Shown here: piece after piece, positions 22,101 to 30,691 of the stretch | Numbering within the stretch: position 1 is the stretch's first letter | Layout of the letters: the number at the start of each line of letters is the position of its first letter | NCBI RefSeq assembly: GCF_001461035.1 | Contig: NZ_LNAM01000155.1 | Span: 1 to 34,631, forward strand | Source of the DNA: Acetivibrio ethanolgignens | GTDB lineage: Bacteria > Bacillota > Clostridia > Lachnospirales > Lachnospiraceae | Reading direction: 5' to 3' | Length of the DNA stretch: 34,631 nucleotides | Position numbers and translations under genes: made by a program | The notes under the pieces: model-generated | Seen by the model: the letters and a program-made list of their open reading frames with translations, nothing else | The model's database searches: none | Told to the model about the DNA's origin: nothing

Positions 22101-22116
22101 TTCGATAGGAAAGTGC
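22098..22116 (+). repeat. dispersed GATAGGAAAGT repeat, copy 5
   Basis: TTATTCGATAGGAAAGTGC starts in the leader terminator T-run and ends about 35 bp before the PTS gene. It is the left half only. Confidence 0.7.
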
Positions 22117-22153
22117 GTCACATCAGCATCTGTATAAAAAGGAGAAAGAGACG

Positions 22154-24238
22154 ATGAAAGACAAAATTTTTGGTATTTTGCAGCGTGTAGGAAGATCCTT
22201 TATGCTTCCGATTGCCATTCTCCCGGTTGCAGGGCTTTTACTGGGAATTGGCGGTTCTATGACAAATGAAACCATGCTTACCACCTATGGGCTTTTGGGG
22301 CTTTTAGGACCGGGCACGGCATTCCATGCAATTTTTGAGGTAATGAGTGAGGCAGGAAATATTGTATTTGCCAATCTTCCGATTATTTTTGCCTTGGGCG
22401 TTGCTATTGGTATGGCAAAAAAAGAAAAGGAAGTGGCTGCCCTGGCAGCAGCAATCGCCTTTTTTATCATGCATGCTTCTATTTCTGCCATGATAACGAT
22501 TCATGGTGGAGCAGAGCAAATGCTGGCAGGAGCGACAGCCTCAGTCTGCGGAATCACTTCCTTACAGATGGGAGTGTTTGGTGGTATTATAGTAGGACTT
22601 GGCGTAGCAGCACTGCACAACAGGTATTATAAAATAGAGCTGCCACAGGTATTATCCTTTTTTGGCGGCACCCGTTTTGTTCCGATTATCTGTTCTCTGG
22701 TATATACGGCAGTAGGTATTGCTATGTTCTTTCTATGGCCGGTTGTTCAGAATGGGATTTATGCTGTAGGAGATGTGGTATTAAATTCTGGTTATGCGGG
22801 AACCTGGGTCTATGGTCTTATGGAGAGGCTTTTAATTCCATTCGGACTGCATCATGTATTTTACCTGCCATTTTGGCAGACTGCAGTAGGTGGTACCCTT
22901 GAAGTTGGTGGACAGATGGTTGAGGGAGCTCAGAACATTTTCTTTGCTCAGCTGGCAGATCCATCTGTAGAGCATTTTGCAGTATCGGCAACCAGATTTA
23001 TGTCAGGAAAATTCCCGCTGATGATTTTTGGCCTTCCGGGAGCTGCTCTGGCGATGTATCATACAGCAAAACCGGAAAAAAGACAGGCAGTAGGAGGACT
23101 TTTGATGTCTGCAGCCCTTACCTCCATGCTTACCGGTATTACGGAGCCTCTGGAATTTACCTTTTTATTTGTCGCACCGCTTCTTTATGGAATTCACTGC
23201 GTTATGGCAGGTTTGGCTTATATGCTGATGCATGTATTCCAGGTTGCAGTAGGAATGACCTTTTCCGGCGGGCTGATTGATTTATTCCTGTTCGGTATTT
23301 TACAGGGAAATGCTAAGACAAACTGGATCTGGGTAGCGATTGTTGGTATTGGATATTTTACAGTGTATTATTTCCTGTTCCGGCTCCTAATTGTAAAACT
23401 GGATTTAAAGACTCCAGGGCGAGAGGACAGTGAGGAAGTAAAGCTGTATCGAAGAAGTGATGTAGAGGAAAAGAAAAAGGGCCAGAAGACAGAAGAAAAA
23501 GATGCTTTGTCAGCGGCAATCTGCCGGGGACTGGGCGGTAAGAAAAATATTTCTGATGTGGACTGCTGTGCGACGAGGCTTCGTTGCACCGTAAAGGATT
23601 CGGCACTGGTAGAGGATAGGGTGCTGAAGGGAACAGGAGCTTCCGGTGTTGTTCATAAGGGAAATGGAGTTCAGATTATTTATGGACCGCGGGTATCTGT
23701 GATTAAATCCAATCTGGAGGATTACTTAGAGACAGCACCTGAGAAGGTGGAAATTAAGGAAGAAAGAAAGCTGGTAAGAACGGAGATTATTTCCAGTCCA
23801 ATTACCGGAACGGCAATGGACTTATCCAAAACACCAGATGAGGCCTTTGCAGGACGCATGATGGGAGATGGTGCAGCAGTAGCACCAGAGGATGCAGTTG
23901 TAAGAGCACCAGAGGATGGAGAGGTGTGCTTCATCTTTGATACAAAGCATGCGATTGGCTTTGAAACAGCCGCAGGCATCGGCCTTTTAATCCATTTAGG
24001 CATTGATACAGTAAAGCTTGGCGGCAGTGGCTTTGAGGTATTGGTGGAAGGCGGACAGAAGGTAGAAAAGGGAACCCCTTTAATTAAGATGGATTTGGAG
24101 TATCTGAAGCAGAATGCTCCTTCCCTGGTTTCTCCGGTTATTTGTACAGAATTGGGAGATAATGAAAAGGTGCGTTTGCTAAAGGAAGGTACGGTTCAGG
24201 CGGGAGAGAGCCTGTTTGCAGTTGATTTCTACGAATAA
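22154..24238 (+). CDS. PTS glucose-family EIICBA
   Basis: A 694-residue fused permease-kinase taking up and phosphorylating glucose or a related hexose. The IIC domain (about 1-415) begins FGILQRVGRSFMLPIAILPV and includes GLHHVFYLPFWQT and the GITEPLEFTFLF signature. The IIB domain (about 450-530) has the phospho-Cys in SDVDCCATRLRCTVKD; the active-site Cys is the one directly before ATRLR. The IIA domain (about 545-694) has DTKHAIGFETAAG and the phospho-His in LLIHLGIDTVKLGGSGF. The order IIC-IIB-IIA matches glucose and N-acetylglucosamine transporters; glucose versus GlcNAc cannot be decided here. An attenuator precedes it and the antiterminator gene follows by 47 bp. Confidence 0.93.
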   Translation: MKDKIFGILQRVGRSFMLPIAILPVAGLLLGIGGSMTNETMLTTYGLLGLLGPGTAFHAIFEVMSEAGNIVFANLPIIFALGVAIGMAKKEKEVAALAAAIAFFIMHASISAMITIHGGAEQMLAGATASVCGITSLQMGVFGGIIVGLGVAALHNRYYKIELPQVLSFFGGTRFVPIICSLVYTAVGIAMFFLWPVVQNGIYAVGDVVLNSGYAGTWVYGLMERLLIPFGLHHVFYLPFWQTAVGGTLEVGGQMVEGAQNIFFAQLADPSVEHFAVSATRFMSGKFPLMIFGLPGAALAMYHTAKPEKRQAVGGLLMSAALTSMLTGITEPLEFTFLFVAPLLYGIHCVMAGLAYMLMHVFQVAVGMTFSGGLIDLFLFGILQGNAKTNWIWVAIVGIGYFTVYYFLFRLLIVKLDLKTPGREDSEEVKLYRRSDVEEKKKGQKTEEKDALSAAICRGLGGKKNISDVDCCATRLRCTVKDSALVEDRVLKGTGASGVVHKGNGVQIIYGPRVSVIKSNLEDYLETAPEKVEIKEERKLVRTEIISSPITGTAMDLSKTPDEAFAGRMMGDGAAVAPEDAVVRAPEDGEVCFIFDTKHAIGFETAAGIGLLIHLGIDTVKLGGSGFEVLVEGGQKVEKGTPLIKMDLEYLKQNAPSLVSPVICTELGDNEKVRLLKEGTVQAGESLFAVDFYE

Positions 24239-24285
24239 GCAGAATAAAATAGAAGTGAAAAAAGGTCAGAAACGGGGAAGAGTTT

Positions 24286-25128
24286 ATGTACAGAGTAACA
24301 AAGGTGCTGAATCATAATGCTGTAATTGTGGTTAGTGATGATAATCAGCAGGAATACATGATTATGGGAAAGGGAGCCGGCTTTGGAAAAAGAGTCGGTG
24401 AACAGATTGAGCTAAGGCAGCAGGATATCGTTTATTCGCTCCAGGAGTCTACAGAGCGGGGAGCTGTAAAGGAGCTGGTGAAATCCATAACGCCTGTTTA
24501 TCTGGAGATTGCAGCAGAGCTTTTAGAGGAAGCAAAAAAGACCTTTGGAAAAATCGATCAGAGAATACTCTTTCCCCTGGCTGACCATCTGGAATTTGCA
24601 GTAGCCCGGATTAGGAAGGGAGAGCAGATTAGCAACCCTCTGACAGAGGATATCCGTGTTTTGTTTCCTGAGGAATTTAAAACAGCAAAGTCCGCCGGTG
24701 GGATTTTGAAGAATCGTCTTCAGGCAGAGATTTCAGAGGATGAGATAGGCTATATTGCTCTGCATATTCATTCTGCTATTGAGGATGATAAGGTTTCAGA
24801 GGCGATGCAGATGGCCCGGGCAGTTAGAGAATGTATTTCTCTGATTGAAGGGGAAGGCGGATTGACAATCCAGACGGCGTCCTTGTCATATAACCGATTG
24901 ATGAATCATATCCGTTATATGATTGCGAGGGCTGTAAGTGGAGAACAGCTTAAGGTTAATATGAATGATTATATGGGTGTTAGGTTTCCAAAGGCATTTC
25001 AGATGGCAGAGAATGTCTGTGACGAGATTGCAAGGAATTTGAAATGTGAATTAAGTGAAGAAGAAATCGGGTATCTGGCAATGCATATCGAAAGGGTGCT
25101 GAGTGACGAAGAAAAAGCCCTGAGGTGA
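24286..25128 (+). CDS. BglG-family transcription antiterminator (LicT/GlcT type)
   Basis: A 280-residue RNA-binding regulator. The N-terminal CAT domain (MYRVTKVLNHNAVIVVSDDN, then MGKGAGFGKRVGE) binds leader RNA and blocks a terminator. Two PTS regulation domains follow. PRD1 has candidate phosphorylation His residues in PLADHLEFAV and IALHIHSAI; PRD2 has them in RLMNHIRYM and YLAMHIERVL. In relatives the PTS enzymes phosphorylate these His to tie activity to sugar. Its position directly after the EIICBA gene and the attenuator before that gene make auto-operon control likely. It is slightly coupled to the following ABC operon only by proximity. Confidence 0.93.
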   Translation: MYRVTKVLNHNAVIVVSDDNQQEYMIMGKGAGFGKRVGEQIELRQQDIVYSLQESTERGAVKELVKSITPVYLEIAAELLEEAKKTFGKIDQRILFPLADHLEFAVARIRKGEQISNPLTEDIRVLFPEEFKTAKSAGGILKNRLQAEISEDEIGYIALHIHSAIEDDKVSEAMQMARAVRECISLIEGEGGLTIQTASLSYNRLMNHIRYMIARAVSGEQLKVNMNDYMGVRFPKAFQMAENVCDEIARNLKCELSEEEIGYLAMHIERVLSDEEKALR

Positions 25129-25134
25129 GAGTGA

Positions 25135-25180
25135 AAATGGTCATTTTGTTCTTGGACAGAATGACCATTTATGTTATGAT
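25135..25180 (+). promoter_or_regulatory. ABC operon promoter with overlapping inverted-repeat operator
   Basis: TTGGAC (25152-25157), a 17-bp spacer and TATGAT (25175-25180) form a promoter. AAATGGTCATT (25135-25145) and AATGACCATTT (25160-25170) are a perfect 11-bp inverted repeat whose arms flank the -35 hexamer, one upstream and one inside the spacer. No T-run follows, so a repressor operator is more likely than a terminator. No regulator gene of the TetR or MarR type is adjacent. Confidence 0.65.
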
Positions 25181-25226
25181 AGAGGTAGATTTTACTGGGT
25201 ACGGAAAATCAGAAAGGAGGCAAAGC

Positions 25227-25931
25227 ATGTATGAATTTGTTGATTTAAGAGATGTGGTAAAGGAATATCATATGGGAGAGGTATCAATTAAAGCCGTTAA
25301 TGGGATTAATTTTCAGATAAAAGAGGGAGAATTTGTAGTTATTGTAGGACCGAGCGGTGCAGGCAAGACAACGGTTCTAAATATTCTGGGAGGCATGGAT
25401 TCGGCGACTTTTGGACAAATTATCGTTGGTGGCCAGGATATTGGAAAATTTAATGAAAAGCAGCTGACCAGTTACCGCAGGGATGATATTGGCTTTGTGT
25501 TCCAGTTTTACAATCTGGTACAGAACCTGACGGCAAAGGAAAATGTGGAGCTGGCTCTGCAGATTTGTAAAAATCCGCGGGAGGCAGAGGAGGTGCTTAC
25601 AGAGGTTGGCTTAGGAGAGCGTTTGGATAATTTTCCGTCACAGCTGTCCGGTGGTGAGCAGCAGCGTGTGGCGATAGCCAGGGCACTAGCCAAAAATCCA
25701 AAGCTTCTTTTATGTGATGAGCCCACAGGGGCACTGGACTATAATACAGGGAAACAGATTTTAAAGCTCCTTCAGGATACCTGCCGGGAGCGGAAGATGA
25801 CGGTTATTGTTATTACCCATAACTCGGCGATAGCACCAATGGCAGACCGGGTAATTAAGATTAAAAATGGTACGGTAAGTAAGGTAACAGAGAATATAGA
25901 GCCGATGTCTGTTGAGGATATCGAATGGTAA
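25227..25931 (+). CDS. ABC transporter ATPase (MacB/LolD family)
   Basis: A 234-residue ATPase that powers the large permease downstream. The Walker A is [10 protein letters not shown], the Q-loop lies in [17 protein letters not shown], the signature is [16 protein letters not shown], the Walker B is [12 protein letters not shown], and the H-loop is [27 protein letters not shown] and DEPTGALD are typical of the MacB/LolD/FtsE group working with FtsX-like permeases. Start ATG 25227 follows AAAGGAGG by 6 bases; a longer frame from 25125 overlaps the antiterminator and the promoter. The permease starts 15 bp after its stop. Confidence 0.95.
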   Translation: MYEFVDLRDVVKEYHMGEVSIKAVNGINFQIKEGEFVVIVGPSGAGKTTVLNILGGMDSATFGQIIVGGQDIGKFNEKQLTSYRRDDIGFVFQFYNLVQNLTAKENVELALQICKNPREAEEVLTEVGLGERLDNFPSQLSGGEQQRVAIARALAKNPKLLLCDEPTGALDYNTGKQILKLLQDTCRERKMTVIVITHNSAIAPMADRVIKIKNGTVSKVTENIEPMSVEDIEW

Positions 25932-25946
25932 GAGGATAGGTAGGGA

Positions 25947-28900
25947 ATGAAGACAAAAGCACTGAGAAAAGAATTTTACATGGAGATAAAAAAGACCTAC
26001 AACCGGTTTCTGTCCATTTTTCTTATTGTAGCTCTAGGTGTAGCCTTTTTCTCTGGAATCCGGGCTTCTGAGCCGGATATGGAGTTGTCTGCAGATAAGT
26101 TTTATGACGAGAATAATTATATGGATATCCGTGTTTTAAGCACATTGGGACTTACCAAAGAGGATGTCAGTGCACTAAAGGCGGTAAAGGGTGTTGAAGC
26201 AGTTGTTCCTTCTTATTCAACGGATGTGCTTTCCTTCCGGGAAGATGGAATGTATACTTTAAAGGTATTTTCTGTGTCGGAGCAGCTAAATGAGATTACA
26301 CCAATCAAAGGAAGGTTGCCGGAAAAGTCCGGAGAATGTATTCTGGACAGTGGCTTGGAGGAATTTGGCTATAAGCTAGGAGATAGGATTACGATAGAAT
26401 CGGGAACGGAGGCTGCTATTTCGGACAGCTTTGCTGTGACAGAGTACACGGTTGTCGGTATGGGAATTACACCGGCATATCTTTCTGTACAAAGAGAGAG
26501 CAGCCGGATTGGCAGAGGCTATGTAGATGGCTTTATGGCGGTTCCGGAAGAGGACTTTGACATGGAGGCCTATACGGAAATCTATCTTTCTGTGGCTGGG
26601 GCAAAGGAGCTTGTAAGCTACCGGGCGGATTATCAGGATCTGGTAGATGGTGTAATTGATGCTGTTCGGGTCATACAGCCAGAGCGGGAGAATGCCAGGT
26701 ACCAGGAGGTAAAAACAGAGGCAGATGAAAAAATAGCAGATGCAGAAAAAGAGCTGGCTGATGGTAAAAAAGAGGCCGAGGAAAAGCTTTTGGATGGTTA
26801 TAAAAAGATAACCGATGCAAAGCAGGAGCTTTCCGATGGAAAGAAAGAAATCGCTGACGGCAAAAAAGAAATTGCAGAGAATAAAAAGAAGCTTACAGAT
26901 GCCCAGAAAGAAATCGATGCCGGCGAAAAAAAGCTGGCTGATGGTAAAAAGAATTATGAGAAGGGAAAAAAGGAGCTGGAGGTAAATAAGCTTGAACTGA
27001 AAGAAAAGAAAGCAGAGCTTTTGAAGGGAAAGAGTAAGCTGGAGGCTGGTAAAAAGGAGCTGGAGACAAAAAAAGAAGAGCTGAAGGCTCAGGAAGTACA
27101 GTTTGAACAGGCAAAGGCTGCAGGACTTTTAGATGAGGCGACAGTTGCGGCTACCCAGCAGGGCCTGGAAGCAGGAAAGCAGCAGCTGGCAGCAGCAGAG
27201 GCTGAGCTTTCTAAATCAGAAAAGGAAATTTTAGCTGGTGAGAGGCAGCTTTCGGAAGGCGAAAAGCAGCTGGCTGCTGGTGAAAGGGAGCTTGCTAAGG
27301 CGAAGGAGACTCTGGAAGCCTCTGAAAAAGAGCTTTCCAAGGGACAAAAGGAGATTGATAAGGGACTCAGAGAGCTTGCCAAGGCAGAGAAGGAAATAAA
27401 AGATGGAGAGAAGGAGCTTTTAGAGGGCGAGGAAGAGCTTGCTGAAAAGGAAGCAAAATACTGGGAAGAAAAAGCAAAGGCAGATAAGGAAATAGCAGAT
27501 GCCGAAGAGGAGCTTTCTGATGCAAAGAGGGAGCTGGCAGATCTGGAAATGCCAAAGTGGTATGTACTGGGTAGGGAGTATTCCCAGGTATATACAGAAT
27601 TTGGGCAGAATGCAGAGCGAATTGGAGCGATTGGAGAGGTGTTCCCTGTATTTTTCTTCCTGATAGCAGCCTTGGTTTGCCTGACTACTATGACCCGTAT
27701 GGTAGAGGAGGAGAGAACTCAGATTGGCACCTTAAAGGCACTGGGCTACAGCCGGAGCTCGATTGCTGCCAAATATCTTTTATATGCAGGACTTGCCAGT
27801 TTAAGTGGCGGTATTTTTGGAGCTTTGGTTGGACAAAAGATATTACCGATGGTTATTGTAAACGCTTACCGGATGATGTATGTAAATCTTCCCTACTGCC
27901 TGCTTCCATATAATATGTGGTACAGTGTGACGTCTATTGCGATAGTTATGGCATGCACAGTGCTGGCAGCTTATTTTGCTTGTATGAAAGAGCTTCGTAC
28001 GAATGCGGCCCAGCTGATGAGGCCGGAGGCTCCAAAGGCAGGTAAGCGGGTGCTTTTAGAGCGGATGGAGTTTATCTGGAGGCGGCTGTCCTTTGGACAA
28101 AAATCCAGTGTGCGGAACCTTTTCCGTTATAAGAAGCGGTTCTTTATGACTATTATTGGAATTGGCGGTTGCATGGCATTACTTTTGGTTGGCTTTGGCG
28201 TAAAGGATTCTATTTTTAATATAGCAAGGTTTCAGTATGAAGAGCTGTTCCATTACAGCGGCTCTATTATAAAAAAGGAGGCTGCCAGTGAAAAAGAGCT
28301 TTCCCAGCTGTATGAGTATTTGGATAGTAATAAAAATATCCAGAGCTATCTTCCGGTGTATCAGACCTCGGTTAATCTGACCGCAGGCACAACAGAAAAA
28401 AATGCCTATCTAGTGTGTCCGGAAAACACAGGGGAATTCGGTAACTATATCAGGTTTCGTGACCGACTTTCCCAAGAGGAATATGCACTAACAGAGGATA
28501 TGGAGGGCATTATCCTGACAGAGAAGATGGCATCCATGCTGGGTGTCGGAGTTGGAGATACGGTTACGATTAAGCTGGATGATACGACGCGGGCAGATGC
28601 AACAATTACATATATTACGGAAAATTATGCACTGCATTATGTATACTTAAGTGCAGGTGTTTATGAGAAGCTGTTCGGAGAATATCCGGAATTTAACCTT
28701 TTATTTTATGAGACTTATGATAGCTCAGAAATAGCCAGGGATACCTTTGCAAAAGAAGTCCTTAATTATGAAGCAGCCTCTGAAGTCCAGTCAAATGCGG
28801 AGGCAAAGAAGAATGTAGAGGATATGCTGGACTCTTTAAATGTTGTGGTTTATGTATTGATTATTTGTGCTGGACTCCTTGCCTTTGTTGTCCTGTACAA

Positions 28901-29237
28901 TCTTAACAATATTAATATCAACGAAAGACGCCGGGAGCTGGCAACCTTACGGGTACTGGGCTTTTATAATCGGGAGGTGGCAGCTTATGTATACCGGGAG
29001 AGTATCATGCTGACCGGGATCGGTATTGTAGTAGGTATATTTTTAGGAATTGTACTCCATCGCTATGTTATTTTAACAGCAGAGATTGATATGCTGATGT
29101 TTGGTAGAAATATTAACAAAATCAGCTTCCTGTACAGTGCAATTCTAACCGCTGTATTTTCGGCCCTGATTAACTGGATTATGTATTTTAAGCTGAAAAA
29201 GATAGATATGGTGGAATCTCTGAAAAGTATTGAATAG
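25947..29237 (+). CDS. FtsX-like ABC permease with long extracellular coiled-coil hairpin
   Basis: A 1096-residue membrane protein. A first helix (FLSIFLIVALGVAFFSGI, about 21-38) leads into an extracellular domain of about 215 residues. Residues about 255-531 are a long coiled coil with strict seven-residue rhythm (ELADGKK, DGKKEIA, AGEKKLA, KGKKELE and many more). A break near 385-400 (AAGLLDEATVAATQ) splits it into two arms of about 130 residues, predicting an antiparallel hairpin. Then come the first FtsX core (FFLIAALVCLTTMTRMVEEE, about 567-690), a second cytosol-to-outside unit (RRLSFGQKSSVRNLFRYKKR, about 711 on) and the final FtsX core (NNININERRRELATLRVLGF, about 968-1096). Mechanotransmission rather than transport is typical of such systems; the partner is unknown. 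Confidence 0.88.
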   Translation: MKTKALRKEFYMEIKKTYNRFLSIFLIVALGVAFFSGIRASEPDMELSADKFYDENNYMDIRVLSTLGLTKEDVSALKAVKGVEAVVPSYSTDVLSFREDGMYTLKVFSVSEQLNEITPIKGRLPEKSGECILDSGLEEFGYKLGDRITIESGTEAAISDSFAVTEYTVVGMGITPAYLSVQRESSRIGRGYVDGFMAVPEEDFDMEAYTEIYLSVAGAKELVSYRADYQDLVDGVIDAVRVIQPERENARYQEVKTEADEKIADAEKELADGKKEAEEKLLDGYKKITDAKQELSDGKKEIADGKKEIAENKKKLTDAQKEIDAGEKKLADGKKNYEKGKKELEVNKLELKEKKAELLKGKSKLEAGKKELETKKEELKAQEVQFEQAKAAGLLDEATVAATQQGLEAGKQQLAAAEAELSKSEKEILAGERQLSEGEKQLAAGERELAKAKETLEASEKELSKGQKEIDKGLRELAKAEKEIKDGEKELLEGEEELAEKEAKYWEEKAKADKEIADAEEELSDAKRELADLEMPKWYVLGREYSQVYTEFGQNAERIGAIGEVFPVFFFLIAALVCLTTMTRMVEEERTQIGTLKALGYSRSSIAAKYLLYAGLASLSGGIFGALVGQKILPMVIVNAYRMMYVNLPYCLLPYNMWYSVTSIAIVMACTVLAAYFACMKELRTNAAQLMRPEAPKAGKRVLLERMEFIWRRLSFGQKSSVRNLFRYKKRFFMTIIGIGGCMALLLVGFGVKDSIFNIARFQYEELFHYSGSIIKKEAASEKELSQLYEYLDSNKNIQSYLPVYQTSVNLTAGTTEKNAYLVCPENTGEFGNYIRFRDRLSQEEYALTEDMEGIILTEKMASMLGVGVGDTVTIKLDDTTRADATITYITENYALHYVYLSAGVYEKLFGEYPEFNLLFYETYDSSEIARDTFAKEVLNYEAASEVQSNAEAKKNVEDMLDSLNVVVYVLIICAGLLAFVVLYNLNNININERRRELATLRVLGFYNREVAAYVYRESIMLTGIGIVVGIFLGIVLHRYVILTAEIDMLMFGRNINKISFLYSAILTAVFSALINWIMYFKLKKIDMVESLKSIE

Positions 29238-29241
29238 GCGA

Positions 29242-29275
29242 AAAAGGTCGTTAGTTAAATATCTAACGACCTTTT
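29242..29275 (+). terminator. ABC operon terminator
   Basis: AAAAGGTCGTTAG (29242-29254) pairs perfectly with CTAACGACCTTTT (29263-29275), a 13-bp stem with 8-nt loop, just after the permease stop. Confidence 0.9.
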
Positions 29276-29355
29276 CTCTTGAATAGTGCATAAAAATACG
29301 ATAGAATAAAGAGGTATGAAATTTGGGAATAAGAACAGAAGGGAGACGCGTTAAA

Positions 29356-30678
29356 ATGTCAGCAGGAACATTTAAAGGGGGCATTCATCCTTTTGAGGGT
29401 AAAGATTTATCAAAGGATCTGCCCACAAAGGTTGTTCTGCCAAAGGGTGATTTGGTATATCCCCTGTCACAGCATATTGGTGCTCCGGCAACTCCGGTTG
29501 TAGCCGCGGGTGACAAGGTATTGGTAGGACAGCGTATTGGTGAAAGTGCCGGCTTTGTTTCGGCAAATATCTGCAGCTCCGTATCAGGAACCGTAAAGGC
29601 AATCGAAAAACGTCTGATGGTGTCAGGTGCGATGGGAGATGCTATTGTTATCGAAAATGATAATGAGTATACTCCAATCAAGGGCCTGGGCGAGGAAAGA
29701 GACTATACAAAGCTCACCAAGGAGGAAATCCGTCAGTACATTAAGGATGCCGGTATCGTAGGTATGGGTGGAGCAGGTTTCCCAACCCATATTAAGCTGA
29801 CTCCGAAGGATGAAAATGCCATTGATTATGTACTGGTAAACGGAGCTGAGTGTGAGCCGTATCTGACCTCCGATTACCGTATGATGTTAGAGGAGCCGGA
29901 AAAGATTGTTGGTGGTTTAAAGGTTATTTTAAGATTATTTGATAATGCAAAGGGACTTATCTGTATTGAGGATAATAAGCCGGAGGCAATTAAGATTTTA
30001 ACTGATTTGGTAAAGAAGGAAGACCGTGTGGAGGTAAAGGTATTAAAAACCAAGTATCCACAGGGTGCAGAGCGTCAGGTTATTTATGCGGCAACCGGCA
30101 GAAGCATTAATTCTTCTATGCTGCCAGCAGATGCAGGCTGTGTTGTAAATAATATTGATACCGTAATCTCTGTATATATGGCAGTATGTAAGTCAACTCC
30201 ATTAATTCGTAGAATTGTAACGGTAACAGGAGATGCTGTGAAGACTCCTCAGAACTTTAATGTTAAAACAGGAACCAACTATGCAGAGTTAATTGAAGAG
30301 GCTGGTGGTTTTACTGCTGAGCCTGCAAAAATCGTTTCTGGTGGACCTATGATGGGTATGGCATTGTTTGACATCAATGTGCCTGTGACGAAAACAAGCT
30401 CCGCACTTCTCTGCCTTACAAAGGATGAAGTGGCTGAGCAGGAGCCGACAGCATGCATTCGTTGCGGACGTTGTGCAGAGGTCTGTCCAAGCCATTTGAT
30501 TCCGCAGAAAATGCTGGAATATGCAGAAAAATTTGATGATGAAGGCTTCCAGAGGCTTTACGGTATGGAATGCTATGAGTGTGGCAGCTGTACCTATGTA
30601 TGTCCTGCCAGAAGACGTCTGACACAGGCCTTCAAGCAGACAAGAAGAAGTATTCTTGACAGCAGAAGAAAGAAGTAG
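29356..30678 (+). CDS. rnfC: Rnf complex subunit C (NADH-binding)
   Basis: Peripheral subunit of the membrane Rnf complex, which couples ferredoxin:NAD+ electron transfer to ion pumping. It has 440 residues. It starts GTFKGGIHPFEGKDLSKDLP, holds the NADH/FMN fold with GAGIVGMGGAGFPTHIKL-like sequence (DAGIVGMGGAGFPTHIKL) and NGAECEPYLTSD, and ends with two 4Fe-4S motifs, CIRCGRCAEVCPSHL and CYECGSCTYVCPARR. It is first in the operon. ATG 29356 follows GAAGGGAGA by about 9 bases; a TTG at 29323 would add an unlikely leader. No clear promoter was seen. Confidence 0.96.
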   Translation: MSAGTFKGGIHPFEGKDLSKDLPTKVVLPKGDLVYPLSQHIGAPATPVVAAGDKVLVGQRIGESAGFVSANICSSVSGTVKAIEKRLMVSGAMGDAIVIENDNEYTPIKGLGEERDYTKLTKEEIRQYIKDAGIVGMGGAGFPTHIKLTPKDENAIDYVLVNGAECEPYLTSDYRMMLEEPEKIVGGLKVILRLFDNAKGLICIEDNKPEAIKILTDLVKKEDRVEVKVLKTKYPQGAERQVIYAATGRSINSSMLPADAGCVVNNIDTVISVYMAVCKSTPLIRRIVTVTGDAVKTPQNFNVKTGTNYAELIEEAGGFTAEPAKIVSGGPMMGMALFDINVPVTKTSSALLCLTKDEVAEQEPTACIRCGRCAEVCPSHLIPQKMLEYAEKFDDEGFQRLYGMECYECGSCTYVCPARRRLTQAFKQTRRSILDSRRKK

Positions 30679-30691
30679 GAGGTAGAGAAAA

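Noticed and set aside
26700-27560. Repeat-rich DNA considered as tandem repeats or CRISPR
   Set aside because: The periodicity is at protein level (heptads); the DNA units are not identical and no spacer-repeat pattern exists. No CRISPR array was seen in the window.
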